From: Balneola sp.
GTDB taxonomy: Bacteria > Bacteroidota > Rhodothermia > Balneolales > Balneolaceae
Assembly (NCBI GenBank): GCA_017640785.1
Contig: JAEPPZ010000003.1
Location: 267,410 to 331,409, forward strand
Length of the DNA stretch: 64,000 nucleotides
Direction: 5' to 3'
Below, one piece after another: positions 52,401 through 63,574 of the stretch. Below the pieces are notes generated by a model. The model ran no database searches. It was not told the DNA's origin and worked only from the letters and a program-made list of their open reading frames with translations. The position numbers and the translations under genes were made by a program. Positions within the stretch are counted from its first letter, which is position 1, and the number at the start of each line of letters is the position of its first letter.

Positions 52401-52409
52401 TTATCCACA
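52401..52409 (+). promoter_or_regulatory. DnaA box (perfect consensus), second copy
   Basis: TTATCCACA in the same orientation as the copy at 52294. The 98 bases between them are strongly AT-rich (52303-52400). Both lie in the intergenic space between rpoC and the motor operon. Confidence 0.55.
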
Positions 52410-52452
52410 TTTAACGCCTCTTTTTTTAGTGTTTTATAATATGTGATTAAAT

Positions 52453-52486
52453 AAAAAAAGCCCCTTCATTTCTGAAGGGGCTTTTT
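52453..52486 (-). terminator. Strong intrinsic terminator after rpoC
   Basis: AAAAAGCCCCTTCA-tttc-TGAAGGGGCTTTTT, a 14-bp perfect stem, has T7 on the minus strand and T5 on the plus strand, so it can work on both. It closes the ribosomal/RNA polymerase operon 34 nt after the rpoC stop. Confidence 0.95.
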
Positions 52487-52520
52487 AATTTATCTTAGAT
52501 AAAAGTTAAACGGAGATAGC

Positions 52521-55500
52521 TTAAGCTTCTGTTTTCTCCTCATCGCTTCCGCCCAGAGTTTCAAATATCTCTGCAACTTCTGCATCACTTTCATCAACTT
52601 CCTCAGTAGGTCCAACGATAAGATCATTGTACTCACGAAGACCGGTACCAGCCGGTACTTTGTGTCCAACAACTACGTTTTCTTTCAGTCCACGTAAGAA
52701 GTCTTTCTTAGCTTCAATAGAAGCCTGAGTAAGAACCTTTGTTGTTTCCTGGAAAGAAGCAGCTGACAACCAACTTTCAGTAGAAAGTGCAGCTCTCGTA
52801 ATACCCAATAGAATTGGACGAGAAATTGCAGGTTCAGCTTCACGAGTTTGGATCTCTTCTTTGCCTTCTTTGATCAATTCGTTGTTGATGTCTCTTACCT
52901 GACGACGATCAAGGATTTTTCCTTTTTTAAGCTCACTGCCACCTTCTTCGGTTACAACAAACTTACCGATCAATTCGTCATTTCTGGTATTAACTTCAAA
53001 ACGATCTACTTTATCGCCTTCCAAGAACATTGTATCGCCCGGATCAGTGATCTCAACTTTCTGCATCATCGTGCTAACAATAACCTCGATATGCTTATCA
53101 TTGATCTTCACACCCTGTAGACGGTAAACTTCCTGAATCTCATTCACTAAGTACGATTGTACAGCGTATGGCCCAAGAATGTTTAGAATGTCCTGTGCAG
53201 GAATTGTACCATCAGATAATGGCTGACCTGCTTTCACAAAGTCGTTGGTTTGTACAAGAATATGCTTACTCAAAGAGATCAAGTACTTCTTCTCATCAGT
53301 ACCGTCTTTTGATTTAACAAATACTTCCTGAGAACCACGCTTACGGCCACCCATTTCAACAATACCATCAATCTCAGAAACTACTGCCGGTTCACTTGGC
53401 GAACGAGCTTCAAAAAGCTCAGTCACACGAGGAAGACCCGCTGTAATATCTTTAGATTTAGATGCTGCTCTAGGAATCTTAGCAATTACCTGACCTGCAG
53501 AAACTTTCTCGCCATTGTCGATAGCTACGTGAGTATCAACAGGAAGAGTACTTTCGCGAATCACATCTTTTGCACCTTTAACAACTAGTGTTGGTACAAG
53601 AGATCTGTCCTTGGAGTCAGTAATAACTTTTTCACGGTGACCTGTTTGAGCATCAGTATCATCGGTAGAAGTAACTCCATCGATAATATCTTTGTACTCA
53701 ACAACACCATCAATTTCAGAGAAGATCAATGCGTTGTATGGATCCCACTTACAAAGCTGAGCTCCTTTTGGAACCATATCGCCTTCTTCAACCATCATTT
53801 CGCTACCATAAGGAACGTTATAGCTGATTAAGACTTGACCTTCATCGTTAACAATTTTCAATTCACCTGCACGGCTCAATACAATGTTATGCTCTTCTTC
53901 GCCATCATTGTATTCTACAACACGAACATTTTCGAATTCAACTTTACCGTCGAATTTAGTTTTGTGTTGTGAATCTGCCTCAAGACGAGAAGCCGTACCA
54001 CCAACGTGGAAAGTACGAAGTGTAAGCTGTGTACCAGGCTCACCAATTGACTGAGCAGCGATAACACCAACGGCCTCACCTTTCTCAACAACAGTTCCAC
54101 GAGCTAAGTCACGTCCGTAACATTTTGCACAAACACCACGACCGGTTTCACAAGTAAGTACCGAACGGATGTCAACTTCTTCAATAGAAGTTTCAGCAAT
54201 TTTCTTAGCTACAGATTCGTCGATCATCTGATTTGCTTCGCAGATAAGATCATCTGTAATTGGATCATGAATATCATGCAGAGAGAAACGACCGATAATA
54301 CGATCTTCCAATCTTTCGATAATATCTTCATTATCCTTAAGAGCTGACATTTTGATGCCACGAAGTGTACCACAGTCATCTTCAGTAATGATCACATCCT
54401 GAGAAACGTCAACAAGACGACGAGTTAAGTAACCCGCATCAGCAGTTTTAAGTGCAGTATCTGCAAGACCTTTACGAGCACCGTGAGTAGAGATAAAGTA
54501 CTCAAGTACCGAAAGTCCCTCTTTGAAAGAAGAAAGAATCGGATTCTCAATTACTTCGTTACCCTGCTGCATTGAACTCTTTTGAGGCTTAGCCATCAAA
54601 CCACGCATACCACCTAACTGACGGATCTGCTCTTTAGAACCACGGGCTCCGGAGTCAGCCATCATATATACCGGGTTGAAACCTTCACGATCTTCTTGAA
54701 GAGCCGTGAACAGAGTTTCAGAAACTCGGTTAGTAGTACTTGTCCACTTATCAATTACCTGATTGTAGCGTTCATTATCTGTAATGAAACCCATTTCGTA
54801 ACGACCTTGAATGTCAGTTACTTCGTCTTTAGCTCCATCAATCAATTTTGCTTTCGCATCCGGGATGATGATATCGTCAAGGCTGAATGAAAGTCCACCA
54901 AGAGTAGCGTTTTCGTAACCAAGCTTTTTCATTTCATCAAGGAATGCAGCACAACGTGAAGTTCCAACAATAGAGTGGATATCACCAATCAGAACTCTAA
55001 GCTCTTTTTTACCGAGAGTTTTGTTCATGAACCCGATTTCTTCAGGCACGATCTGATTGAAGATCACACGTCCTGTAGAAGTTTTAACTACTTCTTTTAC
55101 AGTTTCGCCTTCTTCGTTGACTACATCAACACGAACATTAATTTTTGCATGCAGATCGATCTGTCCCTGATCAAAAGCGACAAGGACTTCATCCATATCT
55201 GAAAAAGTCTTTCCTTCTCCTTTCTTACCATTTGCAGGCTTAGTAAGGAAGTAAAGACCTAGGATCATATCCTGAGACGGAACTGCAATAGGTCCACCAC
55301 TTGCAGGACTCATAATGTTATGAGAACCAAGCATCAATACAGAAGCTTCAAGCACTGCATCATGGCTAAGTGGTAAGTGAACCGCCATCTGGTCACCATC
55401 GAAATCGGCGTTGAATGCCGTACACGCTAGTGGGTGAAGACGAATCGCTTTTTCCTCGATAAGCACCGGCTGGAACGCTTGAATACCTAAACGGTGAAGC

Positions 55501-56822
55501 GTTGGAGCACGGTTAAGCATTACCGGGTGTCCATCAATTACATTTTCAAGTACTTCCCAAACCACCGCGTCTCTGCGATCAACTACTTTCTTCGCGCTCT
55601 TAACGGTTTTAACGTAACCGCGTTCTATCAATCGGCGAATAATGAATGGTTTGTAAAGCTCGACTGCCATTTCTTTTGGAAGACCACACTCATGCATTTT
55701 GAGTTCCGGTCCTACCACAATTACAGAACGACCTGAATAATCAACACGCTTACCAAGAAGGTTTTGACGGAAACGACCGCTCTTACCTTTCAACATGTCG
55801 CTAAGAGATTTTAGCGGACGATTGTTGTTTCTAACTGCGTTTGATTTTCTTGAGTTGTCATATAATGAATCAACCGCTTCCTGAAGCATACGCTTCTCAT
55901 TTCGAAGAATTACATCAGGAGCTTTAATGTCCATCAATCTCTTCAAACGGTTGTTTCTAATGATCACTCTTCTGTATAGATCGTTAAGATCAGAAGTAGC
56001 AAATCTACCACCTTCAAGAGGCACAAGAGGACGTAGTTCCGGTGGAATTACCGGGATCACACTCTGGCACATCCATTCTGGCTTGTTTTCTGTGTGCTCT
56101 GCAGCAGCACGGAAAGACTCGATAACCTGAAGGCGTTTTAGTTTCTTTTTCTTACGCATCTGTGAAGTCTCATGCTTCACTTCGTAGCGTAATTGGTAAG
56201 CTAGTTCATCAAGATCAAGATCAGCAAGCATAGCAGCTAGTGCATCTGCTCCTTCTTTTACTATGAACTTATCTTCGTCATCGTTGTCAAGTTCGTAGTT
56301 ATCTTCCGGAAGCTGATCAAGAATATCGTATTTCTCTTCTTCAGAGATCATATCTCCTTTAGCGTAACCCAAATCACGAGCTACACCAGGATTGATGATT
56401 ACGAAAGTTTCGTAATAAACGATCTTATCAAGATTCTTGGAAGACATACCTAATAAGTATGCGATCTTGTTTGGTAAAGATTTGAAATACCAAATGTGTA
56501 CTACAGGAACGGTTAGGGTAATATGACCCATTCGCTCACGACGAACAGCTTTTCTTGTTACTTCAACACCGCAACGATCACAGATAATGCCTTTGTAGCG
56601 AATACGCTTGTATTTACCGCAATGACACTCATAATCTTTAACCGGTCCAAAGATCTTTTCACAGAAAAGACCATCCATCTCCGGCTTAAAGGTTCTGTAG
56701 TTTATTGTTTCTGGTGTTAAGACTTCACCGTGCGAACGTGACAAAATTGTCTCAGCCGAAGCAAGTGATACTCCGATACTGTTAAAGTCGTTGGTAACTG
56801 TTAATGTTTTTGTTATTGGCAA
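52521..56822 (-). CDS. rpoC: RNA polymerase beta' subunit
   Basis: A 1433-residue polymerase subunit. N-terminal zinc site ([20 protein letters not shown], then C), active-site [14 protein letters not shown] with the three catalytic Asp, and a second zinc site ([16 protein letters not shown]) are intact. Length matches Bacteroidota-type RpoC. The start is TTG at 56822, supported by GGAGG seven bases upstream (GGAGGAATACCCTTG). It is 31 nt downstream of rpoB and ends in the strong terminator. Confidence 0.99.
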   Translation of the reverse strand: MPITKTLTVTNDFNSIGVSLASAETILSRSHGEVLTPETINYRTFKPEMDGLFCEKIFGPVKDYECHCGKYKRIRYKGIICDRCGVEVTRKAVRRERMGHITLTVPVVHIWYFKSLPNKIAYLLGMSSKNLDKIVYYETFVIINPGVARDLGYAKGDMISEEEKYDILDQLPEDNYELDNDDEDKFIVKEGADALAAMLADLDLDELAYQLRYEVKHETSQMRKKKKLKRLQVIESFRAAAEHTENKPEWMCQSVIPVIPPELRPLVPLEGGRFATSDLNDLYRRVIIRNNRLKRLMDIKAPDVILRNEKRMLQEAVDSLYDNSRKSNAVRNNNRPLKSLSDMLKGKSGRFRQNLLGKRVDYSGRSVIVVGPELKMHECGLPKEMAVELYKPFIIRRLIERGYVKTVKSAKKVVDRRDAVVWEVLENVIDGHPVMLNRAPTLHRLGIQAFQPVLIEEKAIRLHPLACTAFNADFDGDQMAVHLPLSHDAVLEASVLMLGSHNIMSPASGGPIAVPSQDMILGLYFLTKPANGKKGEGKTFSDMDEVLVAFDQGQIDLHAKINVRVDVVNEEGETVKEVVKTSTGRVIFNQIVPEEIGFMNKTLGKKELRVLIGDIHSIVGTSRCAAFLDEMKKLGYENATLGGLSFSLDDIIIPDAKAKLIDGAKDEVTDIQGRYEMGFITDNERYNQVIDKWTSTTNRVSETLFTALQEDREGFNPVYMMADSGARGSKEQIRQLGGMRGLMAKPQKSSMQQGNEVIENPILSSFKEGLSVLEYFISTHGARKGLADTALKTADAGYLTRRLVDVSQDVIITEDDCGTLRGIKMSALKDNEDIIERLEDRIIGRFSLHDIHDPITDDLICEANQMIDESVAKKIAETSIEEVDIRSVLTCETGRGVCAKCYGRDLARGTVVEKGEAVGVIAAQSIGEPGTQLTLRTFHVGGTASRLEADSQHKTKFDGKVEFENVRVVEYNDGEEEHNIVLSRAGELKIVNDEGQVLISYNVPYGSEMMVEEGDMVPKGAQLCKWDPYNALIFSEIDGVVEYKDIIDGVTSTDDTDAQTGHREKVITDSKDRSLVPTLVVKGAKDVIRESTLPVDTHVAIDNGEKVSAGQVIAKIPRAASKSKDITAGLPRVTELFEARSPSEPAVVSEIDGIVEMGGRKRGSQEVFVKSKDGTDEKKYLISLSKHILVQTNDFVKAGQPLSDGTIPAQDILNILGPYAVQSYLVNEIQEVYRLQGVKINDKHIEVIVSTMMQKVEITDPGDTMFLEGDKVDRFEVNTRNDELIGKFVVTEEGGSELKKGKILDRRQVRDINNELIKEGKEEIQTREAEPAISRPILLGITRAALSTESWLSAASFQETTKVLTQASIEAKKDFLRGLKENVVVGHKVPAGTGLREYNDLIVGPTEEVDESDAEVAEIFETLGGSDEEKTEA

Positions 56823-56853
56823 GGGTATTCCTCCATTAAATAATTAACAGTGA

Positions 56854-59800
56854 TTATTGAATATGTATTTCAAGTCCGAGACCCATAAGCTCTCGAAGCA
56901 ATACTTTGAATGATTCAGGCACATCACCATCAGGAAGGTTTTCACCTTTAACGATAGCTTCATATACTTTCGAACGCCCTTTTACATCATCACTTTTTAC
57001 AGTGAGCATCTCTTTAAGGATACTTGAAGCACCATAAGCATATAGTGCCCAAACCTCCATCTCACCAAGTCGCTGACCACCAAATTGAGCTTTACCACCC
57101 AATGGCTGTTGCGTAATTAATGAGTATGGCCCAATAGAACGAGAGTGCATCTTATCTTGAACCAAGTGATTCAACTTGATCATATAGATGTAACCTACTG
57201 TCGTCTTTTGGGAGAAAGCTTCACCGGTACGACCGTCGTAAAGATTTACACGACCATCTTCAGGTAATCCTGCTTCCTTTAATTTTCCTTTTACGTCATC
57301 CATGCTTGCTCCATCAAAAATCGGAGAAGCGAAAGTAACGCCAAGTTTTTTAGCTGCCCAGCCCAAGATCGTTTCGTAGATCTGACCAAGGTTCATACGA
57401 GAAGGTACACCAAGTGGGTTTAGGCAGATATCAACAGGAGTACCATCAGCCATAAACGGCATGTCTTCCTGTGGTACGATCTTAGCAACAACACCTTTGT
57501 TACCGTGACGTCCCGCCATCTTATCACCTACCTGAAGCTTACGCTTCTTAGCAACGTAGATCTTAGCTTTTTGGATGATTCCAGGAGGTAGTTCGTCTCC
57601 TACTTGAATTGCAAACGTACGACGCTTAGCCTCACTGTCGATCTTACGACGAAGGTCACGATAGTTAGCAAATAGTAGTTTTACTTTTTCTACCAAATCC
57701 TGATCTGTAGCCCAGTCAATATTCTCATTGATATTTACCGGATCTAATTCTTCAAATACTGATTTTTTGTACTTCTCACCTTTTGGTATCAATTCTACAT
57801 TACTGTAGTTCAATACTCCAGGAGAAGTTTTATCTCTAAGTAAAGAGTACATTTTATCAGCCCATTGCTGATTTAATTCTGCAAGTTTTTCAGCATGTCT
57901 TTCCTGCTCTTGCTCTACTCTTTTCTTCTCTTCTTTTCTAGAGATTAACTCATCGCGCTTACGGCTGAAAAGCTTAGTGTTGATAATGGTTCCTGAAACG
58001 CCCGGAGGTGTTTTCAAAGAAGCATCTTTTACATCACCGGCTTTATCACCAAAAATTGCACGAAGAAGTTTTTCTTCCGGTGTTGGATCTGTTTCACCTT
58101 TTGGAGTGATCTTACCAACAAGGATGTCGCCCGGATTAATTTTCGCTCCAACTCGGATAATACCTTTTTCATTAAGGTTACGAGTTGCTTCTTCACTTAC
58201 GTTAGGAATCTCACGAGTAAGCTCTTCTTCACCACGCTTAGTGTCACGAACTTGTTGTTCGAATTCTGTAATATGGATAGAAGTATAGATATCGTCTTGA
58301 ACAATGCGCTCACTTACAACGATTGCATCCTCAAAGTTATAACCTCTCCAAGGCATGAAAGCCACGAGTAAGTTACGACCAAGAGCAAGTTCTCCACCGT
58401 CTGTTGAACAACCATCAGCAATAGCCTGTCCCTTTTTAACCTTATCGCCTACTTTTACAATAGCACGTTGGTTAGTACAGGTGTCCTGATTTGTTCTACT
58501 GAATTTTTCAAGCTCATACGTTTTAATACCGCCATCAAAATAGCAATGTTGATCCAGCTCATCTCTTTCGTACTTGATACGAATTTCAGTTGAGCTTACG
58601 TATACAACTTCACCTTTAGCATCAGCAGTAATAATAGCACGAGAATCACGAGCCGCTCTGTGCTCCAAACCTGTACCTACAACCGGTGCTTCTGGTCTTA
58701 ACAGTGGAACAGCTTGACGTTGCATGTTCGAGCCCATCAAGGCACGGTTTGCATCATCATGTTCAATAAAAGGAATTAATGCAGCTGCAAGTGATGTGAT
58801 CTGGTTTGTAGCCACATCCATATACTCGATCTCTTCTGCCTTGGCAACAAGGTAGTTACCTTCACGCATTCTTGAGAATACTGCATCGTTAGCAAAAGTG
58901 TTATTTTCATCTAATTCAGCATTAGCCTGAGCAATTACTGTCTCATCTTCCTGCTCCGCTGCTAAATACTCAACACTTTTTGAAACTTTTTTGTCTTTAA
59001 CTTTTCTGTAAGGTGTTTCGATAAATCCGAAATCATTCACTTTTGCATGAATACAAAGTGATGAGATCAGTCCAATGTTCGGACCTTCAGGAGTTTCAAT
59101 TGGACAAAGTCGACCATAGTGAGTGTAGTGAACATCACGAACCTCAAAACCTGCACGCTCACGAGTCAGACCACCAGGTCCAAGAGCAGACATACGACGC
59201 TTATGCGTTAATTCTGCCAATGGATTAGTTTGATCCATAAACTGTGAAAGCTGGTTAGTACCGAAGAAAGTGTTAATTACACTAGAAATGGTACGAGCAT
59301 TCACAAGATCCTGTGGAGTCAACTGCTCAGCATCTCGAGAGTTCATTCTCTCTTTTATAGTTCTTGCCATTCTTGCAAGACCAATCGCAAACTGCTGCCC
59401 TAATTGCTCACCTACAGTTCTTACACGTCTGTTACTCAAATGATCAATATCATCAACTTGAGATTTCATATTCTTAAGACGAATAACCTCTGTGATGATA
59501 GCTACAATATCTTCTTTCAATAGATACTGTACATCTTCATTACCTTCTAAGCGAAGTCTCTTGTTTAATCTGTAACGACCAACTTCACCCAGATCATATT
59601 TCTTATCACTAAAGAATAATCTTTCAAGGATAGAACGAGCAGTTTCAGGATCAGGCATTTCACCGGATCTAATTTGCTGATAAACTTCCCCTAGTGCAGA
59701 AGTTTCATCCCAAGTTGGATCTTTACGAAGCGTGTTCATCATTACTGAACGCTCAGATTCTTCCGAAGAAATTTTCTGAACAAGAACAGTCTTCTGATCA

Positions 59801-60681
59801 ATTTCACCAAACATTCCGTAATCATCTTCAGTCAATTCATGATCACGTTCAAAAATGATCTTACGGTTTAATGCTTCTGTAACTTCACCTGTCTCATCAT
59901 CAACAACTTCTTCCATCTCTTCAACGATGATGTTTTGAGCAAGTCGTTTTCCAACAAGGTTCTTTTTGAAGGTTGCTTTAGTTCCAACTTTAACTTCTTC
60001 AGAAAGCTCGAAAAGGCTTAACAGATCAAGATCGGTAGAATATCCAAGTGCACGCAATAATGTAGTTGCAGGGATCTTTTTCTTACGATCGATATAAGCC
60101 CATAGTACATCTCTGATATCAGTTGTAAATTCAATCCATGATCCTTTAAAAGGAATTACACGAGCTGAATAAAGTTGAGTACCATTAGGATGAACTGACT
60201 GGCCGAAAAATACACCCGGCGAACGGTGTAACTGAGATACAATTACACGCTCAGCGCCATTAATAATAAATGTACCACGATCTGTCATCCATGGTAAGTC
60301 ACCCAAAAATACTTCTTGCTCGATTGTTTCGCTGGCTTCATCACTATCATCAACAGATGATAATCTGAGTTTAGCTTTCAATGGAACTGAATAGGTTAAT
60401 CCACGATCCTGACATTCTTTGATAGTATATCTTGGAACATCAACATTGTAGTATAAAAATTCGAGTATGTGAGTTTCTCTGGTATCCTGAATTGGGAAAT
60501 TTTCCAAGAAAATTCTTTGCAGCCCTTGATTTGCACGTTCATTTGGTGCAATATCAAGCTGAACGAATTTCTCGAACGATTCTAATTGGATATCCAGGAA
60601 ATCAGGATACTCTAAAACTTCTTTAGTTCGCCCAAAAGATTGGCGATCCGTATTTGGAATAGTTTGCATCTTCTTGCTCAA
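56854..60681 (-). CDS. rpoB: RNA polymerase beta subunit
   Basis: A 1275-residue subunit. The rifampicin region FFGTNQLSQFMDQTNPLAEL followed by THKRRMSALGPGGL has the wild-type Gln, Asp, His and Ser at the residues commonly mutated in resistance (E. coli 513, 516, 526, 531). The stretch EDAIVVSERIVQDDIYTSIH and the C-terminal part are intact. The start is TTG at 60681, with GGAGAGG upstream at the right distance; an ATG four codons on has no such site. It lies between rplL and rpoC. Confidence 0.99.
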   Translation of the reverse strand: MSKKMQTIPNTDRQSFGRTKEVLEYPDFLDIQLESFEKFVQLDIAPNERANQGLQRIFLENFPIQDTRETHILEFLYYNVDVPRYTIKECQDRGLTYSVPLKAKLRLSSVDDSDEASETIEQEVFLGDLPWMTDRGTFIINGAERVIVSQLHRSPGVFFGQSVHPNGTQLYSARVIPFKGSWIEFTTDIRDVLWAYIDRKKKIPATTLLRALGYSTDLDLLSLFELSEEVKVGTKATFKKNLVGKRLAQNIIVEEMEEVVDDETGEVTEALNRKIIFERDHELTEDDYGMFGEIDQKTVLVQKISSEESERSVMMNTLRKDPTWDETSALGEVYQQIRSGEMPDPETARSILERLFFSDKKYDLGEVGRYRLNKRLRLEGNEDVQYLLKEDIVAIITEVIRLKNMKSQVDDIDHLSNRRVRTVGEQLGQQFAIGLARMARTIKERMNSRDAEQLTPQDLVNARTISSVINTFFGTNQLSQFMDQTNPLAELTHKRRMSALGPGGLTRERAGFEVRDVHYTHYGRLCPIETPEGPNIGLISSLCIHAKVNDFGFIETPYRKVKDKKVSKSVEYLAAEQEDETVIAQANAELDENNTFANDAVFSRMREGNYLVAKAEEIEYMDVATNQITSLAAALIPFIEHDDANRALMGSNMQRQAVPLLRPEAPVVGTGLEHRAARDSRAIITADAKGEVVYVSSTEIRIKYERDELDQHCYFDGGIKTYELEKFSRTNQDTCTNQRAIVKVGDKVKKGQAIADGCSTDGGELALGRNLLVAFMPWRGYNFEDAIVVSERIVQDDIYTSIHITEFEQQVRDTKRGEEELTREIPNVSEEATRNLNEKGIIRVGAKINPGDILVGKITPKGETDPTPEEKLLRAIFGDKAGDVKDASLKTPPGVSGTIINTKLFSRKRDELISRKEEKKRVEQEQERHAEKLAELNQQWADKMYSLLRDKTSPGVLNYSNVELIPKGEKYKKSVFEELDPVNINENIDWATDQDLVEKVKLLFANYRDLRRKIDSEAKRRTFAIQVGDELPPGIIQKAKIYVAKKRKLQVGDKMAGRHGNKGVVAKIVPQEDMPFMADGTPVDICLNPLGVPSRMNLGQIYETILGWAAKKLGVTFASPIFDGASMDDVKGKLKEAGLPEDGRVNLYDGRTGEAFSQKTTVGYIYMIKLNHLVQDKMHSRSIGPYSLITQQPLGGKAQFGGQRLGEMEVWALYAYGASSILKEMLTVKSDDVKGRSKVYEAIVKGENLPDGDVPESFKVLLRELMGLGLEIHIQ

Positions 60682-60721
60682 AAGGAACCTCTCCTTTTTG
60701 TTGAAGGTAAATTAAACGGTA

Positions 60722-60745
60722 AAAACCCTATAAATAACAGGGTTA
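60722..60745 (-). terminator. Attenuator-like hairpin between rplL and rpoB
   Basis: On the minus strand AACCCT-gttatttat-AGGGTT is followed by TTTTACC. A second imperfect stem lies just before it (ATAGCC...GGCTAT, 60762-60793). A partial terminator between L12 and rpoB is known to lower polymerase gene expression in other bacteria, which fits the position. Confidence 0.45.
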
Positions 60746-60814
60746 AGTAATATAGACGCCAATAGCCAATACCGTTTTCACGATATCGGCTATGTGCGAA
60801 TATTGTAAAAAAGC

Positions 60815-61192
60815 TTATTTAAGCTCTACTGTAGCTCCAGCTTCTTCAAGCTTAGCTTTGATCTCTTCAGCTTCTGCTTTAGCAGCACCTTCTTTGATAG
60901 TGTTAGGTGCGCCATCAACAAGTTCTTTAGCTTCTTTCAGCCCAAGACCAGTGATTCCGCGAACTTCTTTGATCACAGCGATTTTCTTAGCTCCAGCAGA
61001 TTCAAGAACTACATCAAACTCAGTTTGCTCTTCAGCACCAGCAGCGTCTCCGCCTCCGGCTGGTCCAGCAACAGCAACAGCTGCAGCTGCAGGTTTGATA
61101 TCGTATTCTTCTTCAAGAACTTTTGCTAGTTCGTTTGCTTCTTTGATAGTTAGGTTGACAAGCTCTTCAGCTAGTTTATTAACGTCAGCCAT
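60815..61192 (-). CDS. rplL: 50S ribosomal protein L7/L12
   Basis: A 125-residue stalk protein that recruits translation factors. N-terminal dimer domain ([20 protein letters not shown]), Ala/Gly-rich hinge ([18 protein letters not shown]) and C-terminal domain [36 protein letters not shown] at 61192 behind CTGGAGATAAAA. Downstream of rplJ by 62 nt. Confidence 0.99.
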   Translation of the reverse strand: MADVNKLAEELVNLTIKEANELAKVLEEEYDIKPAAAAVAVAGPAGGGDAAGAEEQTEFDVVLESAGAKKIAVIKEVRGITGLGLKEAKELVDGAPNTIKEGAAKAEAEEIKAKLEEAGATVELK

Positions 61193-61254
61193 TTTTATCT
61201 CCAGTTGTTTTTTTAAGTAAAATTTTTAATGTCTTGCGACATGTTGTATAAATA

Positions 61255-61776
61255 TTATTCTTCGCCTTTTTCGGCAATAGTTTTCACAGCACCAACAAGG
61301 TTTGAACCTTGTGCAGTAAGCGCACTTACTACGGTTTGTGCAGGTGACATCAACAGACCAAGTATATCGCCAATAACTTCGTTTTTAGACTTCATTGCGG
61401 CGAGAGCTTCTAATTTGTCAGCAGAATAGAATTCGCCATCTATAAAAGCGGCTTTAAATTCTGGTTTCTTCTTATCCTTAGTAAACTCTTTTAATACTTT
61501 AGCCGGTGCGGACAATTCATCTTCAACGAATGCAAATGCATTTTGCTCTACTAAAGAAGGAAGTACTTTATCGTACCCTCCAACTTCCTGCATAGCAAGT
61601 TTCATTAACTTATTCTTGTAAACTTTGAAGAAGATATTTCCCTTGCGGAATTCTCCACGCAGTTCATTAGCATCTGCCACAGACATACCGGTGTACTTAG
61701 TGATATAAATACCATTAGCACTATTAAGTTTTTCTGTGATTTCGTCTAAGACTGCTTTTTTTTCTGCAGTAGGCAT
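61255..61776 (-). CDS. rplJ: 50S ribosomal protein L10
   Basis: A 173-residue stalk base protein that binds L7/L12 dimers. KKAVLDEITEKLNSANGIYI and TKYTGMSVADANELRGEFRK are typical, followed by KVYKNKLMKLAMQEVGGYDK. ATG at 61776 with AGGAGGAATT upstream, 18 nt after rplA, leaving no room for a long L10-type leader between them. Confidence 0.98.
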   Translation of the reverse strand: MPTAEKKAVLDEITEKLNSANGIYITKYTGMSVADANELRGEFRKGNIFFKVYKNKLMKLAMQEVGGYDKVLPSLVEQNAFAFVEDELSAPAKVLKEFTKDKKKPEFKAAFIDGEFYSADKLEALAAMKSKNEVIGDILGLLMSPAQTVVSALTAQGSNLVGAVKTIAEKGEE

Positions 61777-61794
61777 AATTCTTAATTCCTCCTA

Positions 61795-62493
61795 TTATAG
61801 GGATGTAACTGCGGTTCTACTTATAGGTATGCTTGGCCCCATAGTACTACTCATGAAAACTGATTTCACGTATAGTCCTTTAGCGGATGCAGGTTTTAAG
61901 CGCATTACAGTTGAAAGAAAAGCTTCAGCGTTTTCTTTAATTGCAGTTGCGTCAAAACTTATTTTACCTACGGATGTATGTAGAATTCCGAATTTATCAA
62001 CACGAAAATCTATCTGTCCGGCTTTCACCGTTTTAACAGCGTCAGCTACATCCATAGTAACTGTTCCACTTTTTGGGTTTGGCATAAGCCCACGCGGTCC
62101 CAGGAATCTTCCCAGTTTACCGAGTTTTCCCATTGCATCAGGTGTAGCGATTATCACATCGATATCCGCCCAACCTTCTTCAATTTTTTTGATGTATTCG
62201 TCCATACCAACATGGTCGGCACCTGCTTCTCTGGCTTCATCTTGTTTTGCTTCGTTTACCAAAGCTAAAACTCGAACTTCTTTACCTGTACCATGAGGCA
62301 AGCTCACAGTTCCACGTACCATTTGATCGGCGTGTCGCGGATCAACACCTAAGCGGACATCAATATCCACCGAAGCATCGAAATTTCGGTTTGAAGTTTT
62401 TTTAACCAGATCACATGCTTCCTCCAGAGAATATTCAATCTCCGGATTAACTAATGCCACGGCTTGTTCGTATTTCTTTCCTTTTTTTGCCAT
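61795..62493 (-). CDS. rplA: 50S ribosomal protein L1
   Basis: A 232-residue protein of the L1 stalk. Motifs: [40 protein letters not shown] and [19 protein letters not shown]. Start ATG at 62493 with AAGGAG upstream at a suitable distance; a GTG two codons earlier is less likely. Follows rplK by 12 nt. L1 is the usual translational repressor of the L11-L1 operon; no site was resolved. Confidence 0.98.
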   Translation of the reverse strand: MAKKGKKYEQAVALVNPEIEYSLEEACDLVKKTSNRNFDASVDIDVRLGVDPRHADQMVRGTVSLPHGTGKEVRVLALVNEAKQDEAREAGADHVGMDEYIKKIEEGWADIDVIIATPDAMGKLGKLGRFLGPRGLMPNPKSGTVTMDVADAVKTVKAGQIDFRVDKFGILHTSVGKISFDATAIKENAEAFLSTVMRLKPASAKGLYVKSVFMSSTMGPSIPISRTAVTSL

Positions 62494-62505
62494 AATCACA
62501 ACTCC

Positions 62506-62937
62506 TTATTTATCGCGATTTACTCTTAGACCCATACTCCGAGCCGTTCCTGCAATCATTTCGGCACCAGCTTCAATGTCAAACGCATTTAAGTCTTCCA
62601 TTTTTTCTTGTGCTATATCTTTGCATTGGCTCCAGGTAACTGTTCCAACCTTTTTAAGGTTAGGTTCACCCGATCCGGACTTTATTTTCGCAGCTTTCTT
62701 GAGTAGTACTGGCGCTGGAGGTGTCTTTGTTTTAAATGTAAAAGACTTGTCAGCGTATACAGTAATCTCAACTGGAATTACAGTTCCGGCTTTTTCCTGA
62801 GTCTTAGCATTAAAGGCTTTACAAAACTCCATAATGTTAATTCCAGCCTGACCGAGAGCCGGTCCAACTGGGGGCGCAGGGTTTGCCTGTCCACCAACGA
62901 TTTGGAGCTTCAGGATTCTTTCAACTTTTTTAGCCAT
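62506..62937 (-). CDS. rplK: 50S ribosomal protein L11
   Basis: A 143-residue ribosomal protein at the GTPase centre. [20 protein letters not shown] and [20 protein letters not shown] are unmistakable, with [18 protein letters not shown] and [10 protein letters not shown] at the C-terminus. ATG at 62937, 75 nt downstream of nusG, first of the ribosomal genes. Confidence 0.99.
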   Translation of the reverse strand: MAKKVERILKLQIVGGQANPAPPVGPALGQAGINIMEFCKAFNAKTQEKAGTVIPVEITVYADKSFTFKTKTPPAPVLLKKAAKIKSGSGEPNLKKVGTVTWSQCKDIAQEKMEDLNAFDIEAGAEMIAGTARSMGLRVNRDK

Positions 62938-63012
62938 GGATTATCAGGATCCTAAATGATTAGTAACTTCTGTTTGGTTGCGTAATAGCTAGCATCAACT
63001 AGTTTCTTTAAT

Positions 63013-63570
63013 TTAAGTAGTGGATTCCACTTGGTTCACATCTACTTCTACAGGGGTTCGGCGTCCAAAAATGGAAACCATCACTCTCAGTTTTAATTTA
63101 TCGGTGTTAACCTCCTGTACAGTGCCATCAAAATCTTTGAATGGACCGGAAATAACTTTTACGAGATCACCTTCACTAAATGGTATCTCAATATTTGCAT
63201 TTTCTTCACCACCTTCTCTAACACGTCCTATAATTCTTTGGACTTCATGCTTTTTCAGTGGATGCGGTACAGTTTGCGTCTTTCCTACTTTCAAAAACCC
63301 TAAGCAGGACGGAGCGCTTTGTACTAAATTGTTTACTTCTTCATCATAATGAGTGTTGAGCAGTATATATCCCGGGAAAAAATTCTTTTCTCTTGTCTTC
63401 TTTTTCCCTCCGCGAATCTCAACAATGGTTTCAGTTGGAACAAGCACTTCTTTCACTTTGTCCTCTAAACCTTGCTCTTCTATTTCACGCTCAAGAAAAT
63501 CTCTTACTTTATTTTCATGACTGGAGAAACAACGTACTACATACCAATCATGTACTAGTTCAACACTCAT
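63013..63570 (-). CDS. nusG: Transcription elongation/antitermination factor NusG
   Basis: A 185-residue factor coupling RNA polymerase to other machinery. N-terminal NGN domain (HDWYVVRCFSSHENKVRDFL, then FFPGYILLNT) and C-terminal KOW domain (FSEGDLVKVISGPFKDFDGT, VQEVNTDKLKLRVMVSIFGR). Length is standard. ATG at 63570, 4 nt after secE. Confidence 0.98.
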   Translation of the reverse strand: MSVELVHDWYVVRCFSSHENKVRDFLEREIEEQGLEDKVKEVLVPTETIVEIRGGKKKTREKNFFPGYILLNTHYDEEVNNLVQSAPSCLGFLKVGKTQTVPHPLKKHEVQRIIGRVREGGEENANIEIPFSEGDLVKVISGPFKDFDGTVQEVNTDKLKLRVMVSIFGRRTPVEVDVNQVESTT

Positions 63571-63574
63571 GTTC

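Noticed and set aside
52257..52520. Replication origin
   Set aside because: Only two DnaA boxes, no dnaA, dnaN or parAB genes near; kept only as a regulatory-site finding.
52521..60681. Several plus-strand reading frames inside rpoB and rpoC
   Set aside because: They are antisense shadows of conserved genes, with no start signals or recognisable products.
62938..63012. L1 binding site/regulatory leader before rplK
   Set aside because: Short stems such as GTTG...CAAC exist but no convincing match to the known L1-binding structure could be drawn by eye.
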